A stretch of 64,000 bases of DNA from Rosa chinensis (lineage: Eukaryota > Streptophyta > Magnoliopsida > Rosales > Rosaceae). Numbering within the stretch: position 1 is the stretch's first letter; every line of letters starts with the position of its first letter. Where the stretch lies: assembly GCF_002994745.2 (NCBI RefSeq), contig NC_037094.1, forward strand, positions 41,099,456 through 41,163,455, given 5' to 3'. Below the pieces are notes generated by a model, which made no database searches, was not told the origin of the DNA, and saw only the letters and a list, made by a program, of their open reading frames with translations. Shown here piece after piece: positions 46,577 through 58,925 of this stretch. A program made the position numbers and the translations under genes.

Positions 46577-48890
46577 TGATGTCGCTTTTATCGAGCGACC
46601 AATTTAACCCTGAAATGTCATTAGTAGTATAAAGTAAATAGGGATCGTTCTATTCCGGGGATTGAGGGTACACCTGTCATTATCAAACAATTAAACAATT
46701 AAAACAAAGTATAATATTTACAAAAATAAAACAAAATATATACATATTTACGAAAAAGGGGGGATTTTTGATTTTGGTTTTCTATTTTCGAAAATAAAAG
46801 CTAACTAAATAATTAAAAACGCAAAAACATAAAAATATAAATGGAATGTAAGAACAAAGATCAAAGTCGAAACTCATGATTAAAATTGATTCAAGTTCAT
46901 CATTGTTCATCATAGTCATGCAAGAGGAGTTGATCATGTGAAACGTTCAAAAGCAAACAATTTCCCATATTTTACTTTCAATGCTAATTAACCTAAGCGA
47001 AAGCACCTAGATTAATCCTATCAAACATGCAATCAAACCCTAGAAAGCTAGTCAATCATGTCATGTTTAACGCATTAAGCACCTAGAAAGGCTATCAACT
47101 CAAATGTGCAACTTAGTATGAAAAAGTCCACCTAATTGCAATCTTCTTTGATTAAATTCGGTTTTTGTACAAAACCTTTACTACTTATCGATCCAAGAAC
47201 ACAAAACCAAAAAGTTGATTCATGTTCTTAAATTCGTAGCACCAATTATATCAAAACCCTAAGTGTTTGCAACCACATAAGATTAAAATACAAAAGTTAT
47301 CTATCATGCAAATTTAATCAAACACTCACACAAAAGCAACCATAAATCGCAATATATGAATCTGAAAATTAACAATTCATCATAAAATTTCAGAAAACAA
47401 TACTTGTTCATACATATGTGTCAACTAAGGCAAAACCAACGAAAATACAAAGCAAAGGTACAAGGAGAATCGGATTACACCGTGATGAAGATGAGATGAA
47501 TGAAGTGATGATGTGGTCTCTTGAATTTCGAAAGCAATCTTCAAGGTGGAGGGTGGATGGTGTGCACGGCTTGTCTTCTTCTTCCTTGGCCTTGCTTGCA
47601 CTTCGTGGTTGCCCTAGAGGATGGAGAAGAGCACGGCTAAGCTAGAGAGAGTTTTCTGATTTTTTTCTCAAAGTGTAAACGCAAAAGTGGGAACTTGGAA
47701 CTCCAAAACGTTGAGAAGAGGGGAGGTTATATAGGGGACGGCCAACTTGCTCTCCAAGCCGTGTAAACCTTATGGAATTAATCTGAAAATTCCACATAAT
47801 TTCCTCCAATAATATCTTGCCAAATAAGCCCTATGAGGTGGTTCAACCAATCACAAAATTCCATTTAATTCCCTAAATAATCTTGCCGAAATTCCCTTCA
47901 TATAATTCTGATTTTTGTAGTTCAATTCGGCCAAACTTCCTTTAGGGAATTAAGGAATGTATCTAGACTTCTTTTGAGCTTTTCTTGGTCTCCACCTTTT
48001 TCTCTTTCCTTTTATTTCTCCCTTGAATATCTCCTTGCCGAATTCTCTAGGGTTTTCTTTTAATTCACACGGCAACTTCCTTCTTTTCCTCTTGGCTTGG
48101 ACGGCAAAAGATATTCTAGGGTTTATCTCTTGATGAATTTCCATAAAAATAGCCCTAGAAAATCTCCCTAGAAAATCTCCTTTTAATTTCTGATTTTCCA
48201 CGTCATTTTCCTTGTTTCTCTCTTCATTTTGGACGGCAAACATCTCTAGGGTTTCTTCATTGCGTCACAAACCCTAATTGCATGGGCTTTGTGGGCTTTT
48301 GATCCATTTGCCGAAAATCCAACAAGTCTTGAGAGTTCTTGGGCCTCCATGCGCCACCTTTTTGCCATGTCATCATCTAGAGTCTTCAAGAAGCTTCTCT
48401 CATGCCATGTCACTTCATTAATTCGATCTCCATTCATGGTTGGCTCAAGAGTCTTGTTTTGGCAAGCTTTCCTTTTCTGGACAGGGTTTCCTGGTTGGAC
48501 CAGGAAAGCTTCATTTCTTCATTTCTGCTCATTTGTGCTTCCCTTTGTACTTCATCTTGTCTCCCTCCAACGTTGGCTAGCTTCTCTCTCCATTTGTGAG
48601 CTCGTTTCAGCTCATTTGTGACAAGGACCTGAAAATAGAAACTAGTAAGAAAAATAGAAACTTTCCTAAAATGAAAAGTGGGAAACTTTCTAAAAATGAA
48701 AAATAGAAACTACTAAAAATGGAAACTTACTAAAAATGATAAATAAAAACTACAAAAATAGAAACTTTCTACAAATAGGAACTTTCCCAATCAAAGAATG
48801 GAAACTTTCCTAAACAGGGTTTTATTAAGGAAATAACGCAGAAAATGCAGGGAAAAGCAAGTAAAACGTCGCATTAAAATGCTCCTATCA
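46577..48890 (-). mobile_element. 3' LTR of element G
   Basis: 2314 bp, left end TGATGTCGC, right end GCTCCTATCA, related to the H and D LTRs. Minus-strand TATA box at 47728-47733. GAAAGTTTC-type repeats at about 48640-48820. Confidence 0.95.
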
Positions 48891-50881
48891 AATTCCCCCA
48901 CACTTAGCTTTTGCTAGTCCCTTAGCAAAATCACACTAAGACACACACTAAGACTCAACGAAAATTTAAAGACTTGAAACAAAACAGACTCTATAGCCCT
49001 TCAACTTTTTGTCTCAGCAATCTCTTACTTTCACAACACCAAGATTAGCACTTCACCAAGAATAAATGTTTAGGCATTCGAGAGTTAATTAAAACACATA
49101 ATCTTCACATACACAAGTAGGACTTGGTTGTAACAATGGTGATGGGTTCTGTTAAGCATGTTTCAGACAAGTATGATTCAATCCTCACAAGGCATATCCA
49201 CTCTTTCTTCTCTCAGAATTCAAGGCAATGCTTAAAAGCTTATACAATCAAGTATATGTGAAAGATAGCAAGTATATCACATAATGTAAGAAACGAAAGC
49301 ACATGTATAATTTTCTTTAAAGATCTCATGAAGGATACCAACTACTTGCACAGATGGACCCAAGCCATAGGTTCAACTCTTGTAACTCATCTCCACATCA
49401 AGGGCTGTCCCATCTTAAGGATCAAGAAGGTCTTTTCAAGGGTTGTAATGGGTTAAGGCTCAAGGTTTTAAGAAATGAAGGGTAAGGATTTATCAAAGTG
49501 TCCTAAAAACCTAGCAGAGCACATGTAAATGTAGAGACCACAAGAAATCCACCAATGCATTGCAAAAACGTCACTTCCCCTAGAGGTAACATAAAAGGGG
49601 CCTAGTGTCTTCATGTTGGGCCCAATCTTCATTGTAAACTTCCCCTGAACTACAGTGAATGGACAAAGGTCAAATTTTTCTTTAATAGGCCTTCATTTCA
49701 AAGTAAACTCCAAAATCACTAAGTATGGGGGACTAAAATCCATAAATATTTCTTTCTTTTCTTTTCTAGCCGTACATTTTTTTCTTCTTTTCATTTTTCA
49801 CGGCTTTCACATATTTTTTTTTTTTTCTTTATGGACAAGTCTACCCCCACACTTGAACTTTAACCTCTTCTCAATTTTCCTCCTTAGCATCAAACCCATG
49901 TAGTATGTCTCAAAAGATAGCTCCACTAAGTTCTTAGAACAAAGGGTAGGGTTGTTACTATACTAAGCTTCATGGTTAAGGATTTTAGGGTGATGAACGA
50001 AAAGGCTTAATGTAGGCTCAAAGGGGCTAATCTAGGGGAGTCCCACGACGGGCACAAATGGGGACACAAGTTTATATGGCAATGGTGGTAATTCCTAGGA
50101 TGCCTCTATCCCTTCCAGAATCAGGGCCATGTATTGATATAACGTCTCAACAAGCACAAGAGTGAATTCTAGCATTCTCTAGTCCATCAAACTTAATCTA
50201 TGGCAAGCAGTCAATCAAATGAAAGAATAATGAGATCATCAAAACATCGCCAAGAAAATAAGAATATATTTTTCATTTTACTCCAAGAAAAAGGGACATG
50301 GGCTCAATTATCTCACATGGGTTTTTATGAATCAAAACTCATCTTAACATGCTCATATTTTCTGTACCAAAGTTTCGAAATCCATATCCACTACACATGC
50401 ATATATATCTCATATATCTCAATTAACCAAAGAATACCATTTTAAAATCATCTCAATTTTGTGATCCTCTTTTAATCATGATTTCAGAGATATAGAATCA
50501 TCCTAGACAGTTGAAAGGGCATCCTAAGACTCAAAACAAAAACAAAAGCAACGAAAATTTTTTTTAAATTTTTGACATTTTTCACTTTTTTTTTTTGTAT
50601 TTTTCAATATATGTGACTCAAAATATGACTCAAGATAAAAGTGTGAATCCCTTCCCCCACACTTAAATATTGCATTGTCCTCAATGTAATCAATTAAAAG
50701 CATGCAATGAAACACTTAAGCATATAGGGATGAAATTTACGAAAATAATACTAAATTCAAAAAGCAAAAACGAAAAATAAAAGATAAGGATAAAGAAAGC
50801 AAATCTGATTTGCATGGGTTGCCTCCCAAGTAGCGCTTGGTTTTAACGTCTTCTCAGCCTAGACGTGGTTTCCTCTTCTCC
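48891..50881 (-). other. 3' noncoding region of element G
   Basis: True polypurine tract at 48891-48905 (minus), PPT-like tracts at 49844-49854 and 50649-50664, conserved 16-mer at 50040-50055, hairpin at 50814-50829 (TTGGG/CCCAT, one outer mismatch). No gene. Confidence 0.8.
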
Positions 50882-52444
50882 TCAGTTGGTGGAACCTTCA
50901 AAGCCTCCCTTTGGGTTTGGAATTGTGTTGCTCGGAAGCTTACCACTCTCATGAAACTTGGTCATGAAGTCCACCACTTGTCCCATTTGCTTCTTGAGCT
51001 CTGCAATGTCCTTGGCATTGGTCTGTTGTCCTTGAAGCAAAGTCTGTGTGGCACTAGTCAATGCCTGAGTAGAATTAGTCAATGCCTCTATCGTCTTATC
51101 ATAGTGAGAATTGGGATTCCCTACATTGTGTTGAGGAGGCATGTAAGGTCTTTGATAGGGAGGTCCTTGAGGACGTTGGAAACTGCCACCAAGAGGGTTC
51201 TGAACATTTTCATTGTTGGTCCACTTGAAGTTGGGGTGGTCCCTCCATCCAGGGTTATAGGTATTCGAATATGGATCATACCTTGGACGTGGGGGACCCC
51301 CTTGGTTCCCTTGATAGCCTCCTATAGCATTCACAGACTCCCAACCACCATTCTCACTCAGTTGAGGACATTGATCCGTAGGATGTCCTTGAGTAAAGCA
51401 TACCCCACAAGCAGAGGGTCCTCCATGGCCTTGAGTAGTCGCCACCTTGTTCACAAGAAGGGTGAGTTTGCTCAATTGATCCGCAATGGCAGGACTAGTG
51501 CTCACCTCATTTACCCTACGAGTGGGTTGTCTCACACCCTCATACTGTTGGGAGTTTAGGGCACAATTAGCTATAAGTTCCCTCCCAACCGCAGGTGACT
51601 TATCCACAAAAGCTCCACCAGCTGCAGCATCCAACATTTGCCTTTCCAAGGGTAAGAGTCCTTCATAGAAACATGTAAGTAGGGTCTCATCCTTCATCTG
51701 ATGTTGAGGACATTGTGCAAGTAAGGAATTGAACCTCTCATAGTAGGCAGCATAGGACTCATCATGAGCTTGCTCTATTCCACTAAGCTTCTTCCTAAGT
51801 GTGATGACCTTTGAAGCTGGGAAGTATTTCTCCAAGAAGGCCTTTCTCATTGTTTCCCATGATGTGATACGACCTGCAGGAAGCTCATATAGCCAATCCT
51901 TGGCTCTATCAGCTAGAGAGAATGGAAATGCTCTCATCTTAAGAAGGTTTTCATCCGCCCCTTGTGGTTGCATGTTTGCACAAACAGATTGGAATTCTCG
52001 TACGTGCTTGTTAGCATCCTCCATATTGAGGCCATGGAAGATAGGGAGCTTGTGCAACAATCCACTCTTAAGCTCGAACTCTGCTTGTCTTCCAGCTGCA
52101 GGGGCAGGGTATACTATGCCTGTAGGGGGTCCTCCTTCAACAGTTGCGGTGGAGAGTTCCCTAATAGATGCCATTCTCTCTTCTTCGACTTCTTCAGGTG
52201 GTGGTGAAGGTGGTGTAGAGTTGGACGAAACCACAGGTGAAGGTGAACGTGAAGGCGGAGATGGACTTGGTGTAGGTGATGTAGACTCCTCAGAAAAGTA
52301 AATCCGCTTCCCTTGCTCGTTAAATGTGTACTCTTTGTATGTTGAAGGAGAAGGGCTTGTGAACTCAAGGAGTGAAGGACCCTTCAAACGAGCGAGCCTT
52401 GCTTCAATTTCCTTTAGTGTAGAGGGTCTAAAAGGCTCGGTCAT
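50882..52444 (-). CDS. gag: Gag of element G, stand-alone (520 aa)
   Basis: Capsid/nucleocapsid protein closely related to Gag of A and [18 protein letters not shown] start, proline/serine-rich stretch, and CCHC knuckle at C346-C359. It matches A's Gag to about residue 510, then a deletion joins it, out of frame, to the last codons of pol, giving a short new tail and a stop at 50882-50884. Protease, RT, RNase H and integrase are absent. The long intact frame, beside near-identical LTRs, suggests this Gag was kept functional until recently. It could co-assemble with Gag of the A/H elements, which would supply enzymes; that is inference. Confidence 0.93.
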   Translation of the reverse strand: MTEPFRPSTLKEIEARLARLKGPSLLEFTSPSPSTYKEYTFNEQGKRIYFSEESTSPTPSPSPPSRSPSPVVSSNSTPPSPPPEEVEEERMASIRELSTATVEGGPPTGIVYPAPAAGRQAEFELKSGLLHKLPIFHGLNMEDANKHVREFQSVCANMQPQGADENLLKMRAFPFSLADRAKDWLYELPAGRITSWETMRKAFLEKYFPASKVITLRKKLSGIEQAHDESYAAYYERFNSLLAQCPQHQMKDETLLTCFYEGLLPLERQMLDAAAGGAFVDKSPAVGRELIANCALNSQQYEGVRQPTRRVNEVSTSPAIADQLSKLTLLVNKVATTQGHGGPSACGVCFTQGHPTDQCPQLSENGGWESVNAIGGYQGNQGGPPRPRYDPYSNTYNPGWRDHPNFKWTNNENVQNPLGGSFQRPQGPPYQRPYMPPQHNVGNPNSHYDKTIEALTNSTQALTSATQTLLQGQQTNAKDIAELKKQMGQVVDFMTKFHESGKLPSNTIPNPKGGFEGSTN

Positions 52445-53343
52445 TCATAGGAATCCTGAACATCATCAAAATTCAAAGAAGTTAGCAAAGTATAAAGTGA
52501 GCTAATTACAAATTAGTGATTGATACATCAACTTTACTATTCACGAGTCACTATTCACAAGTTACTATTCATGACTTTACTATTTATGATTTATACAAGT
52601 ATAAAATAGAGTATAAATTAAAAACTATCCACAATCTTTTCACAAATAAACCACGTAAGAAGTTTATACAAGTATAGAAAGTACAAATCACACAATTTAC
52701 AAGTGGAGGTTATGTTCAAGTATCTTATTATCTTTACAAAATAAAGTTAATATCTCAATTGATTACAAGTTGTAAGTCGAGCCCAATAGAAACCACTACT
52801 ATTGGTGAGATACGATCTAGGGATAGTCGTCTAGACATAAGTCGCTTTCCTTTGTTTCAGAAGGCTAGATGGCCAGATTAAGAGGTAAGTGAGAGGGAGG
52901 ACTCATTTTGGTGACACTACGGAGGCTACTCCCTCATTGAGGTTTAGGCCCCTATTGCTACTCCCACATTGTGGTTTACGCACGGTCTATAGTATCTCTG
53001 AGATCCAATTGAACCCATCACCCAGGGTCTCAACCTAAGACACCACCTATATGCCCCTTACTCAGCTTGAAAAGAACTCATGTGTTAGACAGTTCTCCAA
53101 ATGTTAATAAAAGCCGCCCTCAACCTCATAAGACCTCAGAAAGGCACTAATGAAGGGTTAAGGCCAATATTAACAAAAGGGCCCTTATCTACTCATACGA
53201 ATTTACACACTTATAATAAATCAAGAATTTAACAATATTTATAATTAATTCTTTACATTTCCTTTGTTTAACAAGATTAGACACCATTTACACAAAACTT
53301 TCACACAAACAAACAAAACGTCACTATTCACATCTAATTATCT

Positions 53344-53376
<33 letters not shown>

Positions 53377-54169
53377 CACGAAATTAAGTAAAATTACTTC
53401 TATTCTTTCCTTTTCTTTACAATTATTTTCAACACTTAGGTACGGGAACAGGGAGTCTCGATGTGCAATGGGGCTGAAACAGCTACCCTTTTCAAGACTA
53501 TGTTTAATCCAATATACCTTAGGTGCATCACAACATTTTCTTTTGTTATAAATACCATTGATTTCGAATTAAATTCCAAGCGGTAAATCAAGTGGACGTG
53601 CGGCCCAAGTATAATCGTCAAGACACTAAGTCCCTCCTACATCCTTTGGGCAACCTTACTGAAATGGCCAGGTAGGGGAGGGCGACCACGAGAGGTAGAA
53701 TCCATTTTGGCATGAGCTACTCCCACATTGTGGTTTAGGCTCATTTGCACGCACTTCTGGATTCAAGAACCAGTCATGAGCGTTGTCCCCTTCCTAGACA
53801 CCATCCCACATAGGCTATACTTACTTGGATATAAAAGGTCCTAAGTGTGAAGACAGTTCAATGAATGTTAATAAAGGCCGCCCTCAACCTTAAGGGACCT
53901 GGACTAGGTACCAATAAGGGGTTTAGGCCAATATTAATAAACACGACTTCACCTATTCCTTCTTTAATTTACAACTCACAATTAAAATTCGTATTCAACA
54001 ATATAAATAATCAACCTAAGTAATTAATCTACTAATTTTCGACAATTATCAACAAAATAATTAACAAGTAATTTTTTTTTTTTTTTTTTTCGGTCACAAT
54101 ATAAACAAAACACATATTATTCACAATATGACAAATGATTTTTCAATCCCCGGCAACGGCGCCAAAAAT
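52445..54169 (-). other. Leader of element G with primer site
   Basis: Same layout as A: two modules, hairpins at 52932-52942 (CCTC/GAGG), 52964-52974 and 53723-53733 (CCAC/GTGG), T runs at 53346-53376 and 54071-54090, primer binding site at 54146-54164 (minus). Confidence 0.85.
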
Positions 54170-55721
54170 TGATGTCGCTTTTATCGAGCGACCAATTTAA
54201 CCCTGAAATGTCATTAGTAGTATAAAGTAAATAGGGATCGTTCTATTCCGGGGATTGAGGGTACACCTGTCATTATCAAACAATTAAACAATTAAAACAA
54301 AGTATAATATTTACAAAAATAAAACAAAATATATACATATTTACGAAAAAGGGGGGATTTTTGATTTTGGTTTTCTATTTTCGAAAATAAAAGCTAACTA
54401 AATAATTAAAAACGCAAAAACATAAAAATATAAATGGAATGTAAGAACAAAGATCAAAGTCGAAACTCATGATTAAAATTGATTCAAGTTCATCATTGTT
54501 CATCATAGTCATGCAAGAGGAGTTGATCATGTGAAACGTTCAAAAGCAAACAATTTCCCATATTTTACTTTCAATGCTAATTAACCTAAGCGAAAGCACC
54601 TAGATTAATCCTATCAAACATGCAATCAAACCCTAGAAAGCTAGTCAATCATGTCATGTTTAACGCATTAAGCACCTAGAAAGGCTATCAACTCAAATGT
54701 GCAACTTAGTATGAAAAAGTCCACCTAATTGCAATCTTCTTTGATTAAATTCGGTTTTTGTACAAAACCTTTACTACTTATCGATCCAAGAACACAAAAC
54801 CAAAAAGTTGATTCATGTTCTTAAATTCGTAGCACCAATTATATCAAAACCCTAAGTGTTTGCAACCACATAAGATTAAAATACAAAAGTTATCTATCAT
54901 GCAAATTTAATCAAACACTCACACAAAAGCAACCATAAATCGCAATATATGAATCTGAAAATTAACAATTCATCATAAAATTTCAGAAAACAATACTTGT
55001 TCATACATATGTGTCAACTAAGGCAAAACCAACGAAAATACAAAGCAAAGGTACAAGGAGAATCGGATTACACCGTGATGAAGATGAGATGAATGAAGTG
55101 ATGATGTGGTCTCTTGAATTTCGAAAGCAATCTTCAAGGTGGAGGGTGGATGGTGTGCACGGCTTGTCTTCTTCTTCCTTGGCCTTGCTTGCACTTCGTG
55201 GTTGCCCTAGAGGATGGAGAAGAGCACGGCTAAGCTAGAGAGAGTTTTCTGATTTTTTTCTCAAAGTGTAAACGCAAAAGTGGGAACTTGGAACTCCAAA
55301 ACGTTGAGAAGAGGGGAGGTTATATAGGGGACGGCCAACTTGCTCTCCAAGCCGTGTAAACCTTATGGAATTAATCTGAAAATTCCACATAATTTCCTCC
55401 AATAATATCTTGCCAAATAAGCCCTATGAGGTGGTTCAACCAATCACAAAATTCCATTTAATTCCCTAAATAATCTTGCCGAAATTCCCTTGATATAATT
55501 CTGATTTTTGTAGTTCAATTCGGCCAAACTTCCTTTAGGGAATTAAGGAATGTATCTAGACTTCTTTTGAGCTTTTCTTGGTCTCCACCTTTTTCTCTTT
55601 CCTTTTATTTCTCCCTTGAATATCTCCTTGCCGAATTCTCTAGGGTTTTCTTTTAATTCACACGGCAACTTCCTTCTTTTCCTCTTGGCTTGGACGGCAA
55701 AAGATATTCTAGGGTTTATCT
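54170..55721 (-). mobile_element. 5' LTR of element G, inner part
   Basis: 1552 bp matching 46577-48128 of the other LTR. It is interrupted by element H after TATCT (55717-55721), the presumed target duplication of H. Minus-strand TATA box at 55321-55326. Confidence 0.93.
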
Positions 55722-58084
55722 TGATAGGAGCATTTTAATGCGACGTTTTAACTGCATTTCCCTACACTTTTCTGCGCCATTTCCTTGAAAAATCCATGTT
55801 TGGGAAAGTTTCCATTCTTTGATTGGGAAAGTTCCTTATTGTAGAAAGTTTCCATTTTTGTCTTCATTTTTCATTTCTCATTTCTCATTTCTCATTTTTC
55901 ATTTCTCATTTCTGGAAAGTTTCTATTTTTCAGTTTTAGTAAGTTTCTATTTTCATTTTTTAGAAAGTTTCTATTTTAAGTATAGTTTCTATTTTCAGGA
56001 CCTCCGAGCTAGAAAGTGGAAATGAACGCACGAATGGAAAGAGGAGCTTGCGAACGTCAAGACGAACGAACATGAGAGAAAATGGCCCACACATTTGAGC
56101 AGAAATGAAGAAACAAGCTTTCCTAGTCCAACCAGGAAATCCTACGAAATGGAGGAAGGCTTCCCTAGCAAGTTTCCAACGCAACCATGAAAAAGAAATG
56201 GAAAAATAATGTGTTTTGCGTTGGAAAATGAGAAGGCTTGAAGATGAAGCAACGAGGCCCAAGAACTCTTTGGATTTTCGGCAAATTGGATAATGGCCCA
56301 TCAAAGCCCATGACACTAGGGTTTGTGACGCAAACCCTAGCCCTAAAGATATGTTTGCCGTGAAATTGCATGAGAGAAACAAGGAAGAGGCGTCCAAAAA
56401 TCAGAAAATAAAGAAGATTTTCTATGGAGATTTTCTAGGGTTATTTTTATGGAAATAAATCAAGAGATAAAACCCTAGAAGACCTAGCCGTCCAAGCCAA
56501 GAGGAAAACAAGGGGATGCCGTGCAAACCCTAGGGAATTCGGCAAGAGATAATGAAGAGAGAAATTAGGGTTTTTGCCGTGAGGAAAAATCAGAAAAATA
56601 AAGAGATTTCGTGGAGATTTCTTAGGGAGCTTTTAAAGGAAAGAGAATATGTGTTGAACACAAAAAGCTCTCAAAGGAGTCTAGGTTCATCCCCCTTTTA
56701 TTCTCTAAATATATTGTTGCCGAAATTGGTGTATAAAATCAGAAATTATCTACATATTTCGGCAAGAATTATTTAGGGAATTAATATTGGAATTTTGTGA
56801 TTGGTTGCACCACCTCATAGGGCTTATGTGGCAAGAATTCATTGGAGGAAATTATGTGGAGGAAGCAAGCACATGCCGTGAACATCTCTAGGGTTTTGGA
56901 CGGCTTGGACACCTAGGGGCCGTCCCCTATATATTCCTACACTTTCTCAACGTCAAGGGTTCCGAATTTTCCACACTTTTGCGTTTATACTTTGAGAAAA
57001 TAATTCAGAAATCTCTCTAGTTTAGCCGTGTTCTTCTCCATCCTCTAGGGCAACCACGAAGTTCAAGCAAGGCCAAGGAAGAAGAAGACAAGCCGTGCAC
57101 ACCATCCACCCTCCACCTTGAAGATTGCTTTCGAAATTCAAGAGACCACATCATCACTTCATTCATCTCATCTTCATCACGGTGTAATCCGATTCTCCTT
57201 GTACCTTTGCTTTGTATTTTCGTTGGTTTTGCCTTAGTTGACACATATGTATGAACAAGTATTGTTTTCTGAAATTTTATGATGAATTGTTAATTTTCAG
57301 ATTCATATATTGCGATTTATGGTTGCTTTTGTGTGAGTGTTTGATTAAATTTGCATGATAGAAATCTTTTGTATGATTATCTTGAATGGTTCGAAACATT
57401 TAGGGTTTTTATGTGATTGTTGCTACGAATTTGAGAATATGAATCAACTTTTTGGTTTTGTGTTCTTGAATCAATAAGTAGTAAAGGTTTTGTGCAAAAA
57501 CCGAATTTAATCAAAGAAGATTGCAATTAGGTGGACTTTTTCATACTAAGTTGCACATTTGAGTTGATAGCCTTTCTAGGTGTTTATTGCGTTAAACATG
57601 ACATGATTGACTAGCTTTCTAGGGCTTGATTGCATGTTTGATAGAATTAATCTAGGTGCTTTCGCTTAGGTTAATTAGCATTGAAAGTAAAATATGGGAA
57701 ATTGTTTGCTTTTGAACGTTTCACATGATCAACTCCTCTTGCATGACTATGATGAACAATGATGAACTTGAATTAATTTTAATCATGAGTTTCGACTTTG
57801 ATCTTTGTTCTCACATCCCATTTATATTTTTATGTTTTTGCATTTTAATTATTCAGGTAACTTAGATTTTATTTTCGAAAATTAAAACCAAAAACCAAAA
57901 ACTCCCCCCTTTTCGTAAATATGTCTATATTTTGTAAATATTATACTTTGTTTTAATTTTAATTGTTTAATTGTTTGACAATGACAGGTGTACCCTCAAT
58001 CCCCGGAATAGAACGATCCCTATTTATTACGTACTACTAATGACATTTCAGGGTTAAATTGGTCGCTCGATAAAAGCGACATCA
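55722..58084 (+). mobile_element. 5' LTR of element H
   Basis: 2363 bp, TGATAGGAGC to GCGACATCA. Its first 1312 bp match the LTR at the left window edge. TATA box TATATAT at 56928-56934, GAAAGTTTC-type and AATGAGA-type repeats at about 55805-56000, CAATCCCCGG at 57997-58006, terminal hairpin GTCGCT (58062-58067) with AGCGAC (58075-58080). Confidence 0.95.
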
Positions 58085-58884
58085 ATTTTTGGCGCCGTTG
58101 CCGGGGATTGAAAAATCATTTGTCATATTGTGAATATTTGTTTTGTTTATATGTTGTGTTCGAAAAAGAAAAAAAAAAATTTTACTTGTTAATTGTTCTT
58201 AATTTGTTAGTTAATTAGTTAATTAGTTAATTAGTTAATTAATTACTTAGGTTGTTATTTATATTATTGAATACGAATTTTAATTGTGAGTTGTAAATTA
58301 AAGAAGGAATAGGTGAAGTCGTGTTTATTAATATTGGCCTAAACCCCTTATTGGTACCTAGTCCAGGTCCCTTAAGGTTGAGGGCGGCCTTTATTAATAT
58401 TCATTGAACTGTCTTCACACTTAGGATCTTTTTCATCCAAGTAAGTATAGCCTATGTGGGATGGTGTCTAGGAAGGGGACAACGCTCATGACAGGTTCTT
58501 GGATTCAGAAGTGCTTACAAATGGGCGTAAACCTCAATGAGGGAGTAGCCTATGCCAAAATGGATCCTACCTCTTGTGTTCGTCCTCCCCTACCTGGCCA
58601 TTTCAGTAAGGTTGCCCAAAGGATGTAGGAGGGACTTAGTGTCTTGACGATTATACTTGGGCCGCACGTCCACTTGATTTACCGCTTGGAATTGAATTCG
58701 AAATCAATGGTATTTATAACAAAAGAAAATGTTGTGATGCACCTAAGGTATATTGGATTAAACATAGTCTTGAAAAGGGTAGCTGTTTCAGTCCCATTGC
58801 ACATCGAGACTCCCTGTTCCCGTACCTAAGTGTTGAAAATAATTGTAAAGAAAAGGAAAGAATAGAAGTAATTTTACTTAATTT

Positions 58885-58925
<41 letters not shown>

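Noticed and set aside
47418..47645. 75-codon frame recurring at 39604, 55011 and 57017
   Set aside because: It is LTR sequence shared by the D, G and H copies. Its ends differ by frameshifting changes, and no domain is recognisable.
50837..51559. 240-codon plus-strand frame over G's gag
   Set aside because: Antisense shadow of gag; similar shadows occur over the gag genes of A, C and H.
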